A DNA stretch of 23,555 nucleotides, taken from positions 1-23,555 of the forward strand of contig CAKURH010000057.1 in the NCBI GenBank assembly GCA_934675625.1. Direction: 5' to 3'. A model generated the notes under the pieces. It saw only the letters and a list, made by a program, of their open reading frames with translations. It ran no database searches and had not been told where the DNA came from. This document shows, one piece after another, positions 7,815-16,259 of the stretch; within the stretch, counting starts at the first letter, position 1, and the number at the start of each line of letters is the position of its first letter. This stretch comes from an uncultured Kiritimatiellota bacterium (GTDB lineage: Bacteria; Verrucomicrobiota; Kiritimatiellia; RFP12; UBA1067). Position numbers and translations under genes: made by a program.

Positions 7815-10800
7815 ACAGGCGCGCGGCAAGTTTCGGGTGTGCGGCAGTGTTGGCGGCGTTTGCCGCCGGTGCAACGTCCCTGCCCGCGCCGATGGGGCTG
7901 ACGGCGGAATACCGCGAGAACCCCGACGGGATCGACACGCCGCGTCCGCGCCTGTCGTGGCGGCTGCCGGACGGCATGGCGCGGCAGACCGTCTATGAGA
8001 TCGAGATCGACGGGAAGCCGCAGGGGCGCGTCGAGTCGGGCGAGAGCCAGAACGTCGCCTGGCCGGGCGGCGCGCTCGCCACCTCGCAGCGCGTGACGTG
8101 GCGTGTTCGCGTCTGGGACGAGGCGAACCGGGCCTCGGACTGGTCGGCGCCCGCGACGTTCACGATGGGCGTGATGCGTCTAGAAGACTGGCGGGCGAAG
8201 TGGATCGGCCCGGCGGCCGTGACGCGCCCGGACGAGGATTTCGGCGGCGCGCAGTGGATCACCGCGCCGGCGGACAAGAACGGCGTCGCGACGCTGGCGT
8301 TCTCCTTCGTCTTCGACGGCGCGAGGCCGGGTGAATATGTCGAGATGGTCCATGCGGGCGTCTCCCAGCACGAGATTGACGTCAACGGACGGCGCTTCAA
8401 CAAGTGGAGCGGGCACGTCCACGACTGGCGCTACCTGCGCTTCCGCGACCTGACGCCCTATCTCGCGAAGGGCACGAACACGGTCACCGTGCGCCTCTTC
8501 GCGGACAGGCCGCGCACCGCGTCCGACCCGATCGACCCCATCCGCCGTCACGCCCCGAAGGACGTGCGCGCGTTCCTCGCGAAGATCGCCTTCCCGGACG
8601 GGCGGACGCTCGTGACGGACGCGGCGGGCTGGACGTCGCCGGACGGCCCGGTCGCGGAACTGGGGGCGGTGCGCGCGCCGGCGTGGGGGAAGGAGATGAT
8701 CCTGCGGACGGAGAACGCCTCGCCCGCGTTCGTGAAGTCCTTCACCGTGAAGAAGCCCGTCGCCTCGGCGACCCTGCACGTGACGGGCGTCGGCTTCTAC
8801 GAGGCGTCCCTCAACGGGAAGAAGGTCGGCCAGAAGGTGCTCGACCCCGCCCCGACGGCGTATGACCGCCGCGTGCTCTATTCCACGTACCGCGTTGAGG
8901 ACAGGATTCGTCCGGGGGCGAACGAGCTGCGCCTCCTTGTCGGGCACGGCTGGTACGACATGCGCGCCGTCGCGACGTGGAACTTCGAGACGGCGCCCTG
9001 GCGCGACTTCCCGCGCGCGATCGCCCAGCTGGAGATCGTCTACACGGACGGCACGCGGGAGACGGTCGCGACGGACGGCACGTGGTGGCAGGTGAAGAGC
9101 CCCGTCGGCCACGACGACATCTTCGAGGGCGAAGTCCTCGGCGCGCGGGATCTGCGCGGCCCCGACCTCGACCGGGAGGCCGTCTTCGCGGCAGAAGTCC
9201 CCGGCCCGGCCGGACGGCTTGTCGCCGAGGCGCAGCCCGGCGCGGAGGTCGTGCGCGAGATCCCCGCGAAGCGGATTGTGCCGTTCGACGGCGGCTACGT
9301 GCTCGACTTCGGCGAGAACGTCGCGGGCTGGGTGCGCCTGACGGTGCGCGGACAGCGGAAGGGCGACGTCGTGTCCGTCCGCTATGACGAGCGCGTGAAC
9401 GCGGACGGCACGCCCGCCGCGCCGTCCGCCCGCGACGGGCTGTCCGGCGCGCGCGCCGCGGCCGGCGAGGCGCGCCGGATCGACGAGCACTTCCACTACA
9501 CGGCTTCGCACCGCGTCTGCGCGGCGGACGCCGCGTTCCAGACGGATCGGCTGGTCTGCTCCGGCGCGGACGCCGAGACCTGCGAGCCGCGCTTCGTCTA
9601 CCACGGCTTCCGCTACGCGGCCGTGAAGGGGCTGCGCCGGCCTCCGAAGTCCGAAGACGCCGTCGCGTGCGTCGTCCGGACGGCTTTCCCGGTGATAGGC
9701 TCGTTCGACTGCTCGGACGCGACGCTCAACGCGCTGATGCGGATGGCCGAGCGGGCCTACTGCGCCAACTTCGCGGACGGCGTGCCGACCGACTGCCCGC
9801 ACCGCGAGAAGAACGGCTGGACGGCCGACGCCGGCATCGCGAGCGAGCTGGCGCAGTACCTGTTCGAGAACACGGCGGGGTACGAGAAGTGGCTGCGGGA
9901 CATCCTCGACGCGCAGCTCCCCGACGGCAACCTCCCGGGCATCGTGCCGACCTCCGGCTGGGGCTACCACTGGGGCAACGGCCCCGACTGGGACGGCGCG
10001 CTGCCCGTGACGGCGTGGAACCTCTGGGCCTATCGCGGCGACCGTCGCATCCTCGACGAAATCTACCCGGCGCTTGTCCGCTACCTCGCCTACACGGCGG
10101 CGAAGGCGGACGCGGACGGGCTTGTGAAGCACGGCCTCGGCGACTGGGTGCCGGTCAACCGCGCGCACGCGCCGTCCGTCGCGTTCACGAGCTCCTGCTA
10201 CTACCATCAGGCGCAGCGGATTGCCGCCGAGATCGCGGCGCTCAGGTGGCTCGCCGCCGACGCGGCGAAGTGGAACGCGGGCGCGGCGAAGACGCGCGCG
10301 GGCCTCAATGCGCGGTTCTACAAAGGTGGGGGCGTCTACGACAACGGCGGGCAGACGGCGCAGGCGTTCGCGCTCGCCCACGGCCTCGCGCCGGAGGCGG
10401 AGCGCCCGTCGGTCGAGGCGCGTCTCGTCGCCGCCGTCGAGAAGGCGGACGGGCATCTGGACGTCGGCCTCCACGGCACGAAGCAGGTCTTCCGCGCGCT
10501 GAGCCGCATGGGCCGCACGGATCTCGCGTTCCGTCTCCTCACGAACCCGACTGCGCCCTCGATGGCCGAGTGGATCCGAAAGGGCGGCACGACGCTCTGG
10601 GAGGACTGGACGGGCGGCTCGTCCCTGAACCACATCATGTTCGGCGACTTCGCGGGCTGGGCGTACCAGTATCTCGCGGGCATCCGCCTCGCCGAGGCGC
10701 CGCGCTCGACGAGCGCGGTGACGGTGCCGACGGCGCCCGCGTTCCGCGAACTGGTGGTCGAGCCCGTGTTTCTGAAGGAGCTGGATCATCTCTCGGCCTC

Positions 10801-11017
10801 GACGGTGACGCCGTACGGCAAGGCCTCCGTCGCGTGGCGGCGGACGGGCGCGTCGGTCGCCGTGGAGATCGGGATTCCGCCGGGCGCGTCGGCCGAGATC
10901 CGCCTGCCGGGGCGAGCGCCCCAGTCTGTCGGGGCGGGGACTTGGCGGTTCGGCTTGCGGGGATGGCCTACGGCGTTGAACGCGGAGGGTTTTGAGGTTG
11001 GGAGACACGGAGAATGA
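7811..11017 (+). CDS. Secreted GH78 alpha-L-rhamnosidase
   Basis: A 1068-residue exported rhamnosidase. The N-terminal motif ENPDGIDTPRPRLSWRL (residues 37-53) is the hallmark of the family. Beta-sandwich domains follow, and then an alpha6/alpha6 barrel. In the barrel, D661-CPHR-E666 and D673 have the same spacing as the acidic set of the Bacillus enzyme RhaB (D567, E572, D579). E931 in LWEDWTGGSSLNHIMFG is the expected base. All catalytic residues are present, so it should be active on terminal alpha-L-rhamnose. The signal peptide spans roughly residues 1-22. Its last codons (GRHGE) are written by a copy of the CTCCGTG-type repeat, so the C-terminal tail may be a recent extension. Confidence 0.95.
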   Translation: MNRRAASFGCAAVLAAFAAGATSLPAPMGLTAEYRENPDGIDTPRPRLSWRLPDGMARQTVYEIEIDGKPQGRVESGESQNVAWPGGALATSQRVTWRVRVWDEANRASDWSAPATFTMGVMRLEDWRAKWIGPAAVTRPDEDFGGAQWITAPADKNGVATLAFSFVFDGARPGEYVEMVHAGVSQHEIDVNGRRFNKWSGHVHDWRYLRFRDLTPYLAKGTNTVTVRLFADRPRTASDPIDPIRRHAPKDVRAFLAKIAFPDGRTLVTDAAGWTSPDGPVAELGAVRAPAWGKEMILRTENASPAFVKSFTVKKPVASATLHVTGVGFYEASLNGKKVGQKVLDPAPTAYDRRVLYSTYRVEDRIRPGANELRLLVGHGWYDMRAVATWNFETAPWRDFPRAIAQLEIVYTDGTRETVATDGTWWQVKSPVGHDDIFEGEVLGARDLRGPDLDREAVFAAEVPGPAGRLVAEAQPGAEVVREIPAKRIVPFDGGYVLDFGENVAGWVRLTVRGQRKGDVVSVRYDERVNADGTPAAPSARDGLSGARAAAGEARRIDEHFHYTASHRVCAADAAFQTDRLVCSGADAETCEPRFVYHGFRYAAVKGLRRPPKSEDAVACVVRTAFPVIGSFDCSDATLNALMRMAERAYCANFADGVPTDCPHREKNGWTADAGIASELAQYLFENTAGYEKWLRDILDAQLPDGNLPGIVPTSGWGYHWGNGPDWDGALPVTAWNLWAYRGDRRILDEIYPALVRYLAYTAAKADADGLVKHGLGDWVPVNRAHAPSVAFTSSCYYHQAQRIAAEIAALRWLAADAAKWNAGAAKTRAGLNARFYKGGGVYDNGGQTAQAFALAHGLAPEAERPSVEARLVAAVEKADGHLDVGLHGTKQVFRALSRMGRTDLAFRLLTNPTAPSMAEWIRKGGTTLWEDWTGGSSLNHIMFGDFAGWAYQYLAGIRLAEAPRSTSAVTVPTAPAFRELVVEPVFLKELDHLSASTVTPYGKASVAWRRTGASVAVEIGIPPGASAEIRLPGRAPQSVGAGTWRFGLRGWPTALNAEGFEVGRHGE

Positions 11018-11074
11018 TGTCGAAAAGGCCTCCGTGCCTCCGTTCCTCCTGAATCTCCGTGTTTAGCGAAAGCA
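11001..11074. repeat. CTCCGTG-type repeat, copy 2, able to form a hairpin
   Basis: GGAGACACGGAG (11001-11012) pairs with CTCCGTGCCTCC (11030-11041) with a single A/C mismatch. A further CTCCGTGTT at 11055-11063 leads into TAGCGAAAGC. The segment 11054-11073 matches 22631-22650 at 19 of 20 bases. It fills most of the gap between GH78 and the next gene and could act as a weak attenuator or an mRNA-stability element. Confidence 0.75.
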
Positions 11075-11113
11075 ACAAAAGGTGACAACGAATTACGAAG
11101 AAGGGATTTGGTC

Positions 11114-14100
11114 ATGACAATGAGAAAGACAATCGGCCTGTCAGTTCTTGCGACGGCCCTGCAGCTGGGTGCGCGAACCGTGAGCCTCTCTGAGACGGGA
11201 GATCTGCATCTGCCCGAAACGGTGACGGCGGACACGCCGTGCCTGCTGCTGATCCACGGCGGCGGCTGGGCGGCGATGAGCCGCCGGGACGTTGTGGGCA
11301 TTGCCGACTTCTTTTCAAAGGACTTGGGCTTCGTCGTCTACAACGTCGACTACCGCCTCGCGTCGCCGGAACATCCGTGGCCGGCCTGCGGCGAGGACTG
11401 CGTGGCGGCCGCCAAGTCCATGTTCACCGAGGCGTTTGCGCGCGCGGCGGGCGTCCGCCCCCGGAAGATCTGGGTCGCCGGCGGCAGCGCGGGCGGGCAC
11501 CTGGCGCTGTGGACGGGGCTTTCCCTGCCGTCCAGCCAGGTCGCCGGCATCATGTCGATCTCGGGCATCGCCGATCCGGCGCCTGACTGCGTCGCGCTTC
11601 CGTGGCGCTACCGCGTGCTGTTCGGCGGACAGGATCCGACGGCGGCGCGGCTCGACGCGATGAACCCCCTGCGCCTGATTCGCCCGAATGGCCCGCCCGT
11701 GCTCCTGACCCATGCGACGGGCGACACGGTCGTGCCGATCACGTCGGCGCGGAACTTCGAGACGGCGTACCGCGCCGCCGGCAACGACGTCACGTTCTAC
11801 GAATACCCCTGCGAGATCGAGCCGGGGCTGACGGGACACTGCATCTGGCGGCCGAACGCGAGGCCGCATCGCCTGATCGCCGCGCTGGAGCGGGCGATTG
11901 CCGATTTCGTCCGCCCGCGCGTGCCGGCGGCGCGGACGGAGGCGGTTGGCGCGGCGGCGGACGTCTGGTCGCTTTTCGCGAACCCGCCCGCGTCGGCGAA
12001 GCCGTGGACATACTACTTCTGGTCGAACTCGCTGACGGACCGCGAGACGATTTCCGCCGAAGTGGCGGACATGGCGAGGCTCGGCTTCGGCGGCATCCTG
12101 CTCACCGACTCGCGCGGCTACTGGGACGACGACGACCACGTGAGCAACCCGCCCGCGACAGTCCGCTGGGGAAGCGCGGAATGGCTCGGCCTCGTCGAGC
12201 ACGCGATCCGCGAGGCCGGGCGCCACGGGCTGTCGCTCTTTCTCAACATCGCGGCGTCGGGCGGGCACCTGCGCGGCGACGTGGACGCGGGCGACGACGC
12301 GCCCAAGTTCCTCAAGTGCCGCAGCTACCTGCCGGGCGACGCCTTCGAGCCTCTGCCGTTCCCGCACGGGCGCGAGGTGGCCGCCTTCGCGGTGCGCACC
12401 GCCGAGCCGGCCGCGCGGACGGGCTGGGCGAACGCCGGCGACGGCCAGATGTCGATGGAGGGAAACTCCGGCAAGGGCGAGGACGTGACGGCGTTCAGGA
12501 GGCGCACGGCGCTGGAGGTGCGCGAGCTGGCGTCGCCCGACGAGGGACGGACTCTCGGCGCGGGCTGGACGGTCCTACGCTTCGCGCGCGCGACCGTGGC
12601 GGGGCGCGAGCAGGACATCGACGTCCTCGACCGCACGGCCGTGGGGCGGCATCTCGACCGCGTGGTCGCGCCGCTCGTCGCGCGCCTGCCGGGGCTCGTC
12701 GGGAAGGACCGGGCCTTCGCCGGTCTCTACAACGTGAGCTGGGAGGGGCTGATGCCGACGTGGAGCGCGACGTTCGAGGCCGACTTCGCCGCCGACGCGG
12801 GCTACGCGCTCCGCCCGAAGCTGCCCGTCCTCGCGGGCTTCGTGCCGGCGGGGACGGACGCCGGGGCGGTGATGCGCGACGTCCGCCGGGCGCGCGGGCG
12901 GATGATGGCGAAGCACCTCTACGCGGCGGTGCGCGACTGGGCGCACGCGCACGGGATTCTGGCTTCGGCGGAATCGGGCGGGCCGTGGAACTCGCGCGGG
13001 CAGTCGCGCGACCCGCGCACGTTCGGCGAATGCGACCAGTTCGAGTTCCTCGCGGCGAACGACGTGCCGCAGGGCGAGTTCTGGCCGACGCACGAGAATG
13101 CGACGCATCCCGACGCGGGGCGCGCGAATCGCAACATCGAGTTCTTCGGGCGCGGCATCGTCGCGGCGGCGCGTCGGGCGAAGCTGCCGATCGCGGCGGT
13201 CGAGGCGTTCACGCACATGCACCGCCACTGGACGGTCGATCCCGCGTTCCTGAAGCCGCTCGCGGACGCCGCGTTCGTCGACGGCATGAACCGCATCGTC
13301 TGGCACACCTACACGACCTCGCCCGCGAAGTTCGGCGTGCCGGGACTTGAGTACTTCGCCGGCAGCCACATCAACCGCAACGTGACGTGGAACCGCGACG
13401 CCGCGCCGTTCGTTCGGTATCTGGGGCGGTGCCAGGCGCTCCTTCAGGCAGGCGACCGGGTGGATGACGGCGAGTTCCTGCCGCCGGCGGGCAACTACTG
13501 GGAATGGGGGCGTTTCCGCAAGGACGGGGGTGCGCAGTTCCTGACGGCGCACCGGCGCATCGGCGCGGCGGACGTCTTCTTCGTGACGGGCGAGGGCAAG
13601 GGCGAAGTCACGCTCAGCGCCGTCGCGGACGGCCGTGCGGTCGAGGTGTGGGATCCCGTCGCCGTCACGCGGCGCGCGGCGGACGCCACGGAGACGGGCG
13701 GGCGCACGACGGTGCGCCTCGACCTGCCGCGCGGCGGCAGCGCGTTCGTCGTCTTCGCGGACGGCCTGGCGCGTCCGCTGGGGACAGGCCCCGCCGAAAA
13801 CGCGGGGACAGGCCCCCGGAATGTGGGGACAGGCCCCGCCGAGGTGCGCGTGGCGGGGCCGTGGAAGGTCTCGTTCCGCTATCATCCCGGCATCGCGGCC
13901 GAGCCGCCGAAGGCGCGGACGCTGGAACGGCTCGCCGACTGGACGTCGGCTGCGGACTTGCGGCACTTCGCGGGCACGGGCGTCTACGAGACGTCGTTCG
14001 ACTGGGCGGGCTCGGAGAGAGGGCGCGTGCGGCTGTCGCTGGGGCCTGTCCCCACGGGACTCGCGCGCGTCTTCGTGAACGGGGCGGACTGCGGCGTCGC

Positions 14101-14392
14101 GTGGTGCGCACCGTGGGAGGTCGACGTCACGGCGGCGGTGCGCCCGGGGCGCAACGCGCTGCGGGTCGAATACGCGAACAACTGGCACAACCGGCTCGTC
14201 GGCGACTGCTCGCTGCCGCCGGAGCGGCGCGTGACGCGCTCGGCCGTGCGCTATTGGAACGTCCCCCGCACGGGACGGGACGACAACCCCTGGACGCTGC
14301 GCCCGACGCTCTACTCCGGGCCGTCTGCCTACGACCCGCTCCAGCCGTCCGGCCTCCTCGGCCCCGTCCGACTCAGGATTTTTGACAGGTAA
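11114..14392 (+). CDS. Alpha/beta-hydrolase esterase fused to GH106-like alpha-L-rhamnosidase
   Basis: A 1092-residue protein. The ATG at 11114 has AAGGGA 7 nt upstream; an upstream in-frame TTG at 11108 is less likely. A short hydrophobic leader (residues 1-20) suggests export. Residues about 35-270 are an alpha/beta-hydrolase esterase: HGGGW (48-52, oxyanion hole), GGSAGG with Ser125, Asp204 in ATGD, and His242 in GLTGHC form the triad. From about residue 284, FANPPASAKPWTYYFW then EVADMARLGFGGILL is the opening of the GH106 family, followed by GLSLFLNIAASGG, SWEGLMPTW, ASAESGGPWNSRG and VEAFTHMH. The C-terminal 130 residues form a jelly-roll (GPWKVSF to EYANNWHNRLVGD). It would remove acetyl or similar groups and rhamnose from the same substrate. 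The linker near residue 890 is made of GGGGACAGGCCCC repeats. Confidence 0.85.
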   Translation: MTMRKTIGLSVLATALQLGARTVSLSETGDLHLPETVTADTPCLLLIHGGGWAAMSRRDVVGIADFFSKDLGFVVYNVDYRLASPEHPWPACGEDCVAAAKSMFTEAFARAAGVRPRKIWVAGGSAGGHLALWTGLSLPSSQVAGIMSISGIADPAPDCVALPWRYRVLFGGQDPTAARLDAMNPLRLIRPNGPPVLLTHATGDTVVPITSARNFETAYRAAGNDVTFYEYPCEIEPGLTGHCIWRPNARPHRLIAALERAIADFVRPRVPAARTEAVGAAADVWSLFANPPASAKPWTYYFWSNSLTDRETISAEVADMARLGFGGILLTDSRGYWDDDDHVSNPPATVRWGSAEWLGLVEHAIREAGRHGLSLFLNIAASGGHLRGDVDAGDDAPKFLKCRSYLPGDAFEPLPFPHGREVAAFAVRTAEPAARTGWANAGDGQMSMEGNSGKGEDVTAFRRRTALEVRELASPDEGRTLGAGWTVLRFARATVAGREQDIDVLDRTAVGRHLDRVVAPLVARLPGLVGKDRAFAGLYNVSWEGLMPTWSATFEADFAADAGYALRPKLPVLAGFVPAGTDAGAVMRDVRRARGRMMAKHLYAAVRDWAHAHGILASAESGGPWNSRGQSRDPRTFGECDQFEFLAANDVPQGEFWPTHENATHPDAGRANRNIEFFGRGIVAAARRAKLPIAAVEAFTHMHRHWTVDPAFLKPLADAAFVDGMNRIVWHTYTTSPAKFGVPGLEYFAGSHINRNVTWNRDAAPFVRYLGRCQALLQAGDRVDDGEFLPPAGNYWEWGRFRKDGGAQFLTAHRRIGAADVFFVTGEGKGEVTLSAVADGRAVEVWDPVAVTRRAADATETGGRTTVRLDLPRGGSAFVVFADGLARPLGTGPAENAGTGPRNVGTGPAEVRVAGPWKVSFRYHPGIAAEPPKARTLERLADWTSAADLRHFAGTGVYETSFDWAGSERGRVRLSLGPVPTGLARVFVNGADCGVAWCAPWEVDVTAAVRPGRNALRVEYANNWHNRLVGDCSLPPERRVTRSAVRYWNVPRTGRDDNPWTLRPTLYSGPSAYDPLQPSGLLGPVRLRIFDR
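13780..13837 (+). repeat. Three tandem GGGGACAGGCCCC elements inside the GH106 gene
   Basis: Exact 13-bp copies at 13780-13792, 13804-13816 and 13825-13837, spaced 24 and 21 bp apart. Both spacings are multiples of three, so the frame survives and the protein reads GTGP three times. They sit between the catalytic part and the C-terminal jelly-roll. Confidence 0.9.
14041..14053 (-). repeat. GGGGACAGGCCCC element, inverted copy
   Basis: GGGGCCTGTCCCC, the exact reverse complement of the triple element about 200 bp upstream, also read in frame (LGPVPTG). Confidence 0.85.
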
Positions 14393-14470
14393 GAAACAGG
14401 AACGATCATTTGGCAAAAGCAAACATCAACAGAACATCAGCAAACCCCAACAGACAAGAAAGGAAAAAAC

Positions 14471-16223
14471 ATGAACGAGAGAACGAAATGCGTTTTGGGA
14501 AGCGGTTGCGCGCTTCTGCTGGCGGGCGCCGCGTCTGCGGCGACCTGGAATGTCTCGACAGCCGTCACGGACGGCATGACGGGGCCGCAGCAGATCACGA
14601 ACGCGCTGACCCAGTGTCAGTCGGGCGACACGATCCTCGTCGAGCCGGGAACCTATGACTTCACCGGCATCTACATGGACGAGGACAAGAAGATTCACCT
14701 GACGCGCAATGCGAACCCGATCAAGACGTTCTCCCTCGTCGGCAACACGGACAGCCACTGGGCTGAGGGGGGGGGGGGGGGGTATCCTCTTCTCGGGTGA
14801 CGGCCAGTTGGGTGACTTCTGGCAAGACTCCGCCGAGACGGGATGGCGTGGGCCGTATCCGGTCATCGCAAACATCGCTTTCAAGGGGTTCAAGACCACG
14901 AACGCCCATGGCGGCGCATTGAGATTTCGCGAGTGGAAGACAATGGAGCATAACTGGCCGATCGTCACGAACTGCGTGTTCCGCAACTGTTCCACAACCG
15001 AGCGGGGCGGCGCCATCTTCGGAGGCGTCAAGGCTTTCGATTGCCTGTTCGTGACGAACGCGGCAAATAATGGCGGCGCCCTGGATGGCGGCTCGGCCTA
15101 TGGATCGACGTTTGAAGGCAACTCGGCCGCACGAGGCGGGGCCATGGGATTCTTGAGCGATGCGATTTCTTCGGCGTATTCGGGGATGGGCGTCGAGATC
15201 AGCAACTGTGTTTTCCGCGCGAACGCAACCCAGGCGGAGACGGGCGAGCTGAATGGCGGCGCGCTGTGTTTCGAGAACGTTGGTGGGCACGTCATGGACT
15301 GCTCCTTCGTCTCGAACAAGTGCACGCAGACTCCGTCGTACTATCCGCTGGGCGGCGCGATCGCCGGCGCGAAGTCTGATCCTGTAACGGTTGAACGCTG
15401 CGCGTTCGAAGGGAACGAGAGCGGCTGGAACGGCGGCGCCGTTTCCTGTGGAACGATTCAGGACTCGACGTTTAAGGGGAACTTCTCTCAGGCGGGCGGC
15501 GGCGCGATCTTCAACTGCACGGCGGCGCGTTGCGCCTTTGACGGCGACTATTCGACACTTGACTATCGCCAGCCCGGCTCGGCCTATCAGTCGACGCTGA
15601 CGGACTGCACGGTGCGCGGGTCCGTCTGTGAAAGTGCGGCGACGCGCTGCGTCTTCCAGGACGTGGACTATGCGGCGGCCTATGCCGTCTTCTTCAACCA
15701 GAACTGGGTCACGAACTCGCTGATCGTACGGTGCGGCGCATCCTTGCGGGGAATTGCCTACGCCTACAACGCCATGCCGGGCGACACGGAGTTCGTCAAC
15801 TGCACGTTCGCCGACAATGTGCCCGATGCGTATTGGGGGCTTTTTACTTCGGCGAATGCGGGAAATGGAAATCCGATCCGCGCCGTCAACTGCATCTTTG
15901 CCGACACGCTGACGGGCCGGAACCTGAAGACGGGCGACGTGAAGCTTGACCATTGTGCCTACAAGGCGGCTGATGCGGCGCTGGACGGCACGTGGACGAA
16001 CGAGGACGAGTCGAGCTTCGTCTGGGCAAAGCCGCGTTTCGCCAAGGGCGGCAGCTATCAGCTGCGTCCGAGTTCGCCCTTGCGCGGCAAGGGCCTGTTG
16101 CTGGACGGCATGGCGGACGACCTGGACCTTGCCGGCAAGTCGCGTGTGCGCGACGGGAAGGTCGATCTCGGCTGCTACCAGTGCTGGACGGATCCGCTGG
16201 GCGTCCTGTTCCTGGTGCGGTAA
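14471..16223 (+). CDS. Pmp-like right-handed beta-helix protein, frameshifted at a 16-G tract
   Basis: The first frame (14471-14800) encodes a signal peptide (MNERTKCVLGSGCALLLAGAASA) and the beta-helix opening GDTILVEPGTYDFTGIYMDEDKK. It then crosses 16 consecutive G (14767-14782) and stops at 14798. The remainder continues one frame over, from ILFSGDGQLGDFW to the stop at 16223. With 15 G (or 12, or 18) the protein would be intact, about 583 residues. The body has at least seven F-x-x-N/C ... GGA[ILMV] repeats, the signature of chlamydial polymorphic membrane proteins. It ends with LAGKSRVRDGKVDLGCYQ, a common end of beta-helix surface proteins. No autotransporter barrel or anchor is present. 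The role could be a secreted adhesin or polysaccharide-binding helix; no catalytic motif is recognised. The ribosome binding site is GAAAGGAA at 14458-14465. Confidence 0.8.
14767..14782 (+). repeat. Poly-G tract (16 G)
   Basis: An uninterrupted run of 16 G inside the Pmp-like gene, at codon 100 of the reading frame. Loss of one base joins the two halves of the open frame. Such tracts change length by strand slippage and are also hard to sequence, so either explanation is possible. Confidence 0.95.
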
Positions 16224-16259
16224 GCGCCGAACCCAGTCGCTTTCATGGGAGGTCAAATT

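Noticed and set aside
8180..11008. Long minus-strand open frame opposite GH78
   Set aside because: Same antisense effect; all GH78 catalytic motifs are on the plus strand. The long minus frames at 11315-12367, 12575-14422, 14721-16256, 16521-17957 and 20964-22793 are rejected likewise.
13780..13837. CRISPR-like direct repeats
   Set aside because: The units are 13 bp with spacers of 11 and 8 bp, in frame within a coding sequence, and no cas genes are present.
14767..14782. Programmed ribosomal frameshifting at the G run
   Set aside because: No slippery heptamer plus downstream structure is recognised, and repeat-length change explains the break more simply; not excluded.
14709..14800. Independent gene start for the second half of the Pmp-like protein
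   Set aside because: The frame before the G tract has no ribosome binding site, overlaps the signal-peptide half and encodes no sensible N-terminus; it is one gene with a frame break.
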